A stretch of DNA of 64,000 nucleotides from DVEG01 sp964405435 (GTDB taxonomy: Bacteria > Cyanobacteriota > Cyanobacteriia > Cyanobacteriales > Oscillatoriaceae), in NCBI GenBank assembly GCA_964405435.1, contig CAYOOD010000029.1:1-64000 (forward strand), written 5' to 3'. A model generated the notes under the pieces. That model made no database searches. It was not told the origin of the DNA and was given only the letters and a program-made list of their open reading frames with translations. This document shows, in pieces, positions 60,401 through 64,000 of this stretch (position 1 is the stretch's first letter; each line of letters begins with the position of its first letter). The translations under genes and the position numbers were made by a program.

Positions 60401-62734
60401 TCCAGCGTTGTTTTAGAAGTTTTCTACGAAAAACTCTCCGAGAAAACAGGGGCTCGCCTGCGGGTAGAATACGAACTAGGGCAACTGCTTGAGGACGTTA
60501 ATCAAAAAACGCACCCCCTCAAAGCATCCGAAGAAGAGCTGAGAACGGTACTGCTGTGGCTGCACCATCGAAAAATCCTCCGACTCACCGAGGGAGCGAA
60601 TCTCTTCCATCAGGCGCTCAAACTGCGAGTCATAAAAGGGCGGAAAGAAACCGTCATTACCAGCGGATATCAGAAAATCAAGACTTTCTACGAACAGCAG
60701 GTACGCCGCACCCACCTGATGTTAAAGTACGGCCAAATTCCAGACGCCGCCGCGCGCCAGAAATTGGTAGACGATTACTTCCGGGTGTCGGACAAAGAAT
60801 TTAATAAAGCCTATCCCGAACTTTCTACCAAAGCCGAGGCAGTCAAACGCCCGGTACTCCAAGACGACTACACGCGCATCGTCGGGGATTTAAACGCAGC
60901 CCAAAAAGAAATCGTTCTTGCCGAAGATCCGGCACTGTTGGTCATTGCCGGCCCGGGTTCGGGCAAGACTCGTACAATTGTCCGCCGCATCGCGCACCTA
61001 GTCAAGGTGAAGCGCGTCGATCCCGACCGAATTTTAGTTTTAGCCTACAACCGCAACGCCGTGCGAGAACTGCGCCTGCGATTGCAGGATATAATTGGCT
61101 CTGCTGCTGCCCGACTGCGAGTATTTACCTTTCACGGATTGGCACTTGCCCTGCTCGGATGCACCCAGGGTGAAAACAGACTCTCAACTGATGCAGAATT
61201 TCAACAGTTGCTCAAAGAAGCCTGCGATCTAATCGAGCAGGGAGATGAATCAGACGACGAGGATACCCAAGCTCGGCGCATTCAGCTACTCGGGCACGTC
61301 GAGTATATCTTTGTCGATGAATATCAAGATGTGGCGGAGGAAGAATACCGCCTGATTCAAGCGATCGCCGGATTGGGCGATTCCGGCGACGAATCGCGAT
61401 CGGTGCAAATCAACCTCTGCGTTATCGGCGACGACGATCAAAATTTGTACGAATTCAGAGGCACCCGCCCTCAATATATCATACAGTTTGAAACCGAGTA
61501 CAAAGCTCGGCGCTTCCTCCTGACGGAAAATTACCGATCGACGCAACCAATTATTGAGGCAGGAAACAATCTCATTCGCAACAACCGCCAGCGCTGCAAG
61601 CAGACGCCTGACGAACAAGTGCGCATCAACGCGGCGCGGGAAAGTCAAAGCGGGCTGCCGGTTGCCGCCTACAATTTTGAGGATATTTCATCTCAATCTG
61701 CCTGGATTGCCGAAAAAATTCTCACTTGGCGCAGGCAAGGAATTCCTGCCAACGATATTGCTGTCTTAGCGCGTCATTGGGATAGTTTGAGCCCGATTCG
61801 CCTGCTCTTAGAAAGACAGGGGATTGCCACCTACGCCCTGAAATCCGGGGACATCAAGCTAGGGCGGCATCGCGTCACCTGTCAGATTATTGACGAGTTA
61901 AATGCGCAATCTCCGATTTTTTCGGCTGAGGAGTCGGTAAAAGATTGGTTTGCCAGTCGATTTGTCCAGTGGAATCGCTCTTTAGAAGAACCCACTGTCA
62001 AAACTTTGCTGGAAATTGCTAAAGATTTAGACTTAGAACGGGGCTGGGGTTCTGAAAATCCGGTATTGCCGACGAGTGCGGGTGAGATTGTGACGTCTTT
62101 GCTGGAATTCAATAAAAGCGAAGTCTTTTTAAACGAGAAGGCGGTTTTGGTTACGAGCTGTCACGGCGCGAAGGGACTGGAGTTTCGCAAAGTCATTTTG
62201 TTAACAGATGGATTCAGCACGTCATCTGATAAAATTGAATCGGAGCGGCGACTATTCTATGTAGCGATGACGAGGGCGAAGGAAGAATTAATTTTGTCCT
62301 CCACTCAGGCGAGCCAGTTCGTGCGGGAGACGGGCGTCAGCAGCCAGCCGATAAAGCTGCTGGGCGGGGAACTCCCACAATGGATGCTCTATTTAGATTT
62401 GTCTCCGAGAGAGGTGAATATAGGATATCCAGCCACTGTCAACCAGCAGGCGATCGCCCAAAATTTGCGCGAAGGCGCGCCGCTACAGGTGACTGTCAAT
62501 CGCTATGGCGATGGGTGGGTCATTCTCACGCCAGAGGGGCAGGAGATAGGGGCGCTATCGAGAAACGGAGTTGAAGAATTGCGGCGCAAGGGGATTCAGC
62601 CGAAACAATTTCAGTTTCAGCCGGGAGAGGTAACAGTGGCAAGCATTTACCATCACCTCAAGATGGAGGAAACGACGGGGGAAATTCTAGAAGATTGGTT
62701 TGTAGTGATTCCTCAAATTCGCATTTTTCGGTGA
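57413..62734 (+). CDS. Exonuclease-RecQ-UvrD triple fusion helicase
   Basis: 1773 residues. Residues 1-85 are a small domain (LLERAKQGDAGAIADLLNQ, KATLKHDSLKVVLESSEVP) seen at the N-terminus of diverse cyanobacterial proteins. About 118-242 is a DEDD exonuclease-like fold: YLDLE (Asp126, Glu128), GHNFRRFD (Asp179), NNPLEDA (Asp231), with Asn226 where DEDDh enzymes have His. About 375-720 is a RecQ-type SF2 helicase: MATGGGKSLCYQ, VIDEAHCISQWGHNFRPDY, QETGRAGRDG; the RecQ zinc cysteines are not seen. About 1165-1640 is a UvrD/Rep SF1 helicase: IAGPGSGKTRTIVRRI, FVDEYQDVAEEEY, CHGAKGLEF, YVAMTRAKEEL. The last 60 residues hold a small KOW/S1-like strand-rich end. A DNA-repair or phage-defence role is possible, unproven. 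Confidence 0.92.
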   Translation: MTEPNLLERAKQGDAGAIADLLNQKLQPQGIAAKATLKHDSLKVVLESSEVPDQKALIAWLETEIIGLGIKSIRTIKVCGKQSGSFDYAWQEEVEPEKQECQLEEEKIESDSRLEEVLDAAYLYLDLEINFEENIYNIGCINNLTEALWEEDLEAAYQQLEDWRQSGVAICGHNFRRFDCTYLFKAKPELHPWLVVDTLELSTLAFPLERSHKLKKDYKQSQYASNNPLEDARETKQLLQEIIAELQEKPKTLRQTFCWLLACGNEEADRAYQQLFEILGWKEKAAPALETLPEEAIAGFDEEYLRQFWFEAPIRDFNSRLCMAALLAGNYESRVTESERIFSGWIAHLPGFQEIWDGAKLLPDYQNCLQKFGIEKFRGKQEQAVRAILRGERPLVIMATGGGKSLCYQLSALMLFERHASLSVVVSPLQALMADQVADLEEQGINFCTFINGNLSVEERSQRLRGLREYSKGLLYISPEQLRSPSIRALLEERSPALWVIDEAHCISQWGHNFRPDYRYIPKYIKELYKNKPLPLLALMTATATVKVQDDIQQLFKTEGAQEIGSVIAESNTRTNLEYNVIPANGNKDQLMIQEVQNSLQQGGCVLVYTTTRRNAEKIAGLLEREGIEARYYHGNLGKTEKDEVLQAFKAGELNAVAATCAFGMGINRKDVRAVIHHAISANLEAYIQETGRAGRDGKPATCTLLFDEKDAEKIFYLQSQMQLTEAELRNIFVSIRNLRDRVHGGASENWFWATISEIYQTSDLDEDFAGDAEYRDIKIKVALQYLENFGLLERAENLSAYVQFELADKTRDESERKFEEYARGKNLPSRQVKIFKKLIAAMHLAKAQHAQRNEPVAFERLSDESGINPKELTVRIQELQKAGVASVNIPLTCLLTKEVKGDARIQYERLRVLEEKLLEALLEIMGDRESIQVNLRNLASRLDPDRSKKIRATGLMDILKGWSSQKWVRLVKLNRDLVRLERIEVLDYLDAHKELSSVVLEVFYEKLSEKTGARLRVEYELGQLLEDVNQKTHPLKASEEELRTVLLWLHHRKILRLTEGANLFHQALKLRVIKGRKETVITSGYQKIKTFYEQQVRRTHLMLKYGQIPDAAARQKLVDDYFRVSDKEFNKAYPELSTKAEAVKRPVLQDDYTRIVGDLNAAQKEIVLAEDPALLVIAGPGSGKTRTIVRRIAHLVKVKRVDPDRILVLAYNRNAVRELRLRLQDIIGSAAARLRVFTFHGLALALLGCTQGENRLSTDAEFQQLLKEACDLIEQGDESDDEDTQARRIQLLGHVEYIFVDEYQDVAEEEYRLIQAIAGLGDSGDESRSVQINLCVIGDDDQNLYEFRGTRPQYIIQFETEYKARRFLLTENYRSTQPIIEAGNNLIRNNRQRCKQTPDEQVRINAARESQSGLPVAAYNFEDISSQSAWIAEKILTWRRQGIPANDIAVLARHWDSLSPIRLLLERQGIATYALKSGDIKLGRHRVTCQIIDELNAQSPIFSAEESVKDWFASRFVQWNRSLEEPTVKTLLEIAKDLDLERGWGSENPVLPTSAGEIVTSLLEFNKSEVFLNEKAVLVTSCHGAKGLEFRKVILLTDGFSTSSDKIESERRLFYVAMTRAKEELILSSTQASQFVRETGVSSQPIKLLGGELPQWMLYLDLSPREVNIGYPATVNQQAIAQNLREGAPLQVTVNRYGDGWVILTPEGQEIGALSRNGVEELRRKGIQPKQFQFQPGEVTVASIYHHLKMEETTGEILEDWFVVIPQIRIFR

Positions 62735-62913
62735 TGGGGAAAGTGGGGGCGATCGCGCCTCCTGCACCTTGACCTGTTCTGAGCTATGCCCAAAAAAAGC
62801 CCAGAAAAAGCTGTTGCGCCCTTTTATCTTGTAAAATTTCGTTTTCTTTACGCGATCGTCTGATTAGTGGTATCAGTCTCCGATCGCATCTATTCCAAAA
62901 ATTCTTTCAAACC
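62735..62913. other. Intergenic segment after the fusion helicase
   Basis: HIP1 sites and an A-rich stretch, no gene or clear terminator. It runs directly into the MITE pair. Confidence 0.35.
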
Positions 62914-63013
62914 ATATAGCAGTTTTCAAGAAGCGCGAGGGACGTCAGAAACCCGGCTTCTTAAAGAAGCCGGGTTTCTTGCCTGTACTGCATCGGACTG
63001 AAAAACGCTATAT
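62914..63013 (+). repeat. MITE-like palindromic element, copy F
   Basis: 100 bp. Left end ATATAGCAGTTTTCA, right end GAAAAACGCTATAT. Central hairpin AGAAACCCGGCTTCT / AGAAGCCGGGTTTCT with a 3-base loop. Aligns along its whole length with the reverse complement of 235-333. Confidence 0.75.
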
Positions 63014-63085
63014 AGCGGTTCGATTTGAAAAGCGATCGGCTGACTGAGAAACCCGGTTTCTTCAAGAAACCGGGTTTCTGCGGTT
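63008..63085 (+). repeat. Truncated second MITE-like copy
   Basis: Starts with TATATAGCGGTTCGATTTGA overlapping the end of copy F, and has the hairpin AGAAACCCGGTTTCT / AGAAACCGGGTTTCT (63047-63079). The expected right end (GCTATAT) is missing; the sequence passes straight into the Uma2 remnant. Confidence 0.6.
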
Positions 63086-63430
63086 TCACGACTCACGGCG
63101 CAAGTTCCTCTGGGCGTAGAGTTGGGCATTTGGGAAGGTCAATATCAAAATACTACCCTGCCTTGGCTGCGGTTGTGGGATGCGCAGGGCAATCTCTTAT
63201 TAACGGGTTACGAACAGGCAGAACTCGAACGCCAGCGGGCAGAAACCGAACGCGAACGGGCAGAAACCGAACGCCAGCGGGCAGAAACCGAACGCGAACG
63301 GGCAGATCGTTTGGCGGAGCAATTGCGATCGCTCGGAATAGAGCCGCAAGCCCGATCGAGGGCGGCAATACCGATATCAAAAGGCGCGATCGCCGAACCC
63401 GCGCGATCGCTCCACCTGCCTACACTTTAA
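63086..63430 (+). pseudogene. Uma2 family endonuclease remnant (C-terminal part only)
   Basis: An open frame without a proper start reads VPLGVELGIWEGQYQNTTLP, WLRLWDAQGNLLLTGYEQAE, then a charged coiled coil of RAETERE units and LAEQLRSLGIEP, the hallmark C-terminal end of Uma2 (DUF820) proteins, which are PD-(D/E)XK-fold and very common in cyanobacteria. The catalytic N-terminal 130-150 residues are absent, and the tail after IEP runs on for about 24 extra residues. The upstream edge coincides with the truncated MITE copy, so a deletion or rearrangement is likely. Confidence 0.75.
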
Positions 63431-63464
63431 CCAGCAATCGTTTACAGTCGTTCGTCTATCAGCT

Positions 63465-64000
63465 ATGCAACCAACTAACCCCAACCAATTTACAGAAAAA
63501 GCCTGGGAAGCGATCGTCCGCACCCCAGATATCGCCAAACAAGCCCAACAGCAGCAGCTCGAGAGCGAACACCTGCTCAAATCCCTGCTGGAACAAGACG
63601 GACTCGCTACGAGTATTTTTAACAAACTCGGCGTAGACGTGCAGCGCCTGCGCGATCGCGCGGAAGCCTTCATCAACCGCCAGCCCAAAATTTCCGGCGC
63701 AGGCGGCTCCGTCTACCTCGGGCGCAGTCTCGATACCCTGCTCGATCGCGCCGACGAATATCGCAAACAATATGGAGATGAATTCATCTCAATAGAACAC
63801 CTGCTGCTAGGTTATACCAAAGATGAGCGCTTTGGCAAAGCCTTATTTCAAGAATTTAGAGTAGATGAAAAGAATCTTAAAACTGCTATCGACCAAATCC
63901 GGGGGAGTCAAAAAGTGACCGATCAAAATCCTGAAGGCAAATATCAATCTCTCGAAAAATATGGCCGCGACTTGACAGACGCCGCCCGTCAAGGTAAACT
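63465..64000 (+). CDS. clpB: ClpB disaggregase, N-terminal part (cut by window end)
   Basis: 178 codons before the window ends. MQPTNPNQFTEKAWEAIVRT and HLLKSLLEQD are the first Clp_N repeat, and ISIEHLLLGYTKDERFG the second (near residues 106-122). The linker TDQNPEGKYQSLEKYGRDLT (about 153-172) is the classic ClpB transition to the first AAA+ domain. ClpB unfolds and rescues aggregated proteins with DnaK. The absence of frame breaks suggests an intact gene that continues to the right. Confidence 0.95.
   Translation, partial: MQPTNPNQFTEKAWEAIVRTPDIAKQAQQQQLESEHLLKSLLEQDGLATSIFNKLGVDVQRLRDRAEAFINRQPKISGAGGSVYLGRSLDTLLDRADEYRKQYGDEFISIEHLLLGYTKDERFGKALFQEFRVDEKNLKTAIDQIRGSQKVTDQNPEGKYQSLEKYGRDLTDAARQGK

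Noticed and set aside
63235..63312. Direct repeats that might suggest a CRISPR-like array
   Set aside because: They encode RAETERE units of the Uma2 coiled coil; there are no unique spacers.
1..64000. tRNA, rRNA, integrase or phage structural genes
   Set aside because: None recognised on either strand by eye; tRNAscan and a phage profile search would be needed to be certain.

Overview
The window is a 64 kb piece of a cyanobacterial chromosome, probably from a filamentous, Oscillatoriales-like lineage; the genus is an inference and cannot be fixed from the sequence alone. Supporting signs are the very high density of the HIP1 octamer GCGATCGC inside and between genes, a valyl-tRNA synthetase carrying the cyanobacterial membrane-anchoring CAAD insert, a CYP110-like P450, DUF928/CHASE2/CHAT/two-partner-secretion proteins, many WG-repeat and multi-sensor kinase genes, and short tandem heptamer-type repeats (GTGTGGA/ACTCAAC, GGGCATT and AATCTAA types) scattered through the sequence. 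No rRNA, tRNA, CRISPR array or prophage was recognised.

Layout. 0.8-9.2 kb: a SulP anion transporter, a Tat-exported beta-carbonic-anhydrase-like protein, valS with a CAAD insert, a coiled-coil hypothetical, a SAM methyltransferase and a second, canonical beta-carbonic anhydrase. 9.3-11 kb: a small orphan toxin-like/immunity-like gene pair and a glycine-zipper protein. 11-14 kb: a CPA1 Na+/H+ antiporter and a type II NADH dehydrogenase. 14-20.5 kb: two WG-repeat exported proteins flanking a cytochrome P450 and a large coiled-coil protein of unknown function. 20.5-23.4 kb: glycolate oxidase subunits glcE and glcF (photorespiratory glycolate oxidation). 24-33 kb: a GAF/PAS multi-sensor histidine kinase with a degenerate receiver, a nitroreductase, pyrR, a class I terpene synthase next to type 2 IPP isomerase (fni), and sppA.

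33.4-45 kb is the most system-like segment: a TpsA-type secreted adhesin, an exonuclease-endonuclease-phosphatase family membrane protein and a TPR-CHAT (caspase-like) protease are packed as one operon, followed by DUF928, a CHASE2 hybrid histidine kinase and an overlapping receiver-kinase. It looks like an envelope-sensing, secretion and proteolysis module. 45-50 kb holds two DUF2157 membrane proteins, one with its GDYXXLXY partner, on either side of a SufR-like iron-sulfur regulator. 50-57 kb is housekeeping: mutY, a DUF760 gene, a group 2 sigma factor, a tiny membrane ORF and carB. 57.4-62.7 kb is one 1773-residue gene fusing a cyanobacterial N-terminal domain, a DEDD-type exonuclease, a RecQ-like SF2 helicase and a UvrD-like SF1 helicase. 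The window closes with two abutting MITE-like elements, a truncated Uma2 gene and the start of clpB.

A recurrent theme is repeat invasion. A roughly 100 bp MITE-like palindromic element occurs in three full copies plus fragments, and short repeats have entered reading frames without breaking them: glcE, both kinases of the CHASE2 operon at the same loop of the ATPase domain, and the C-terminus of the second kinase.
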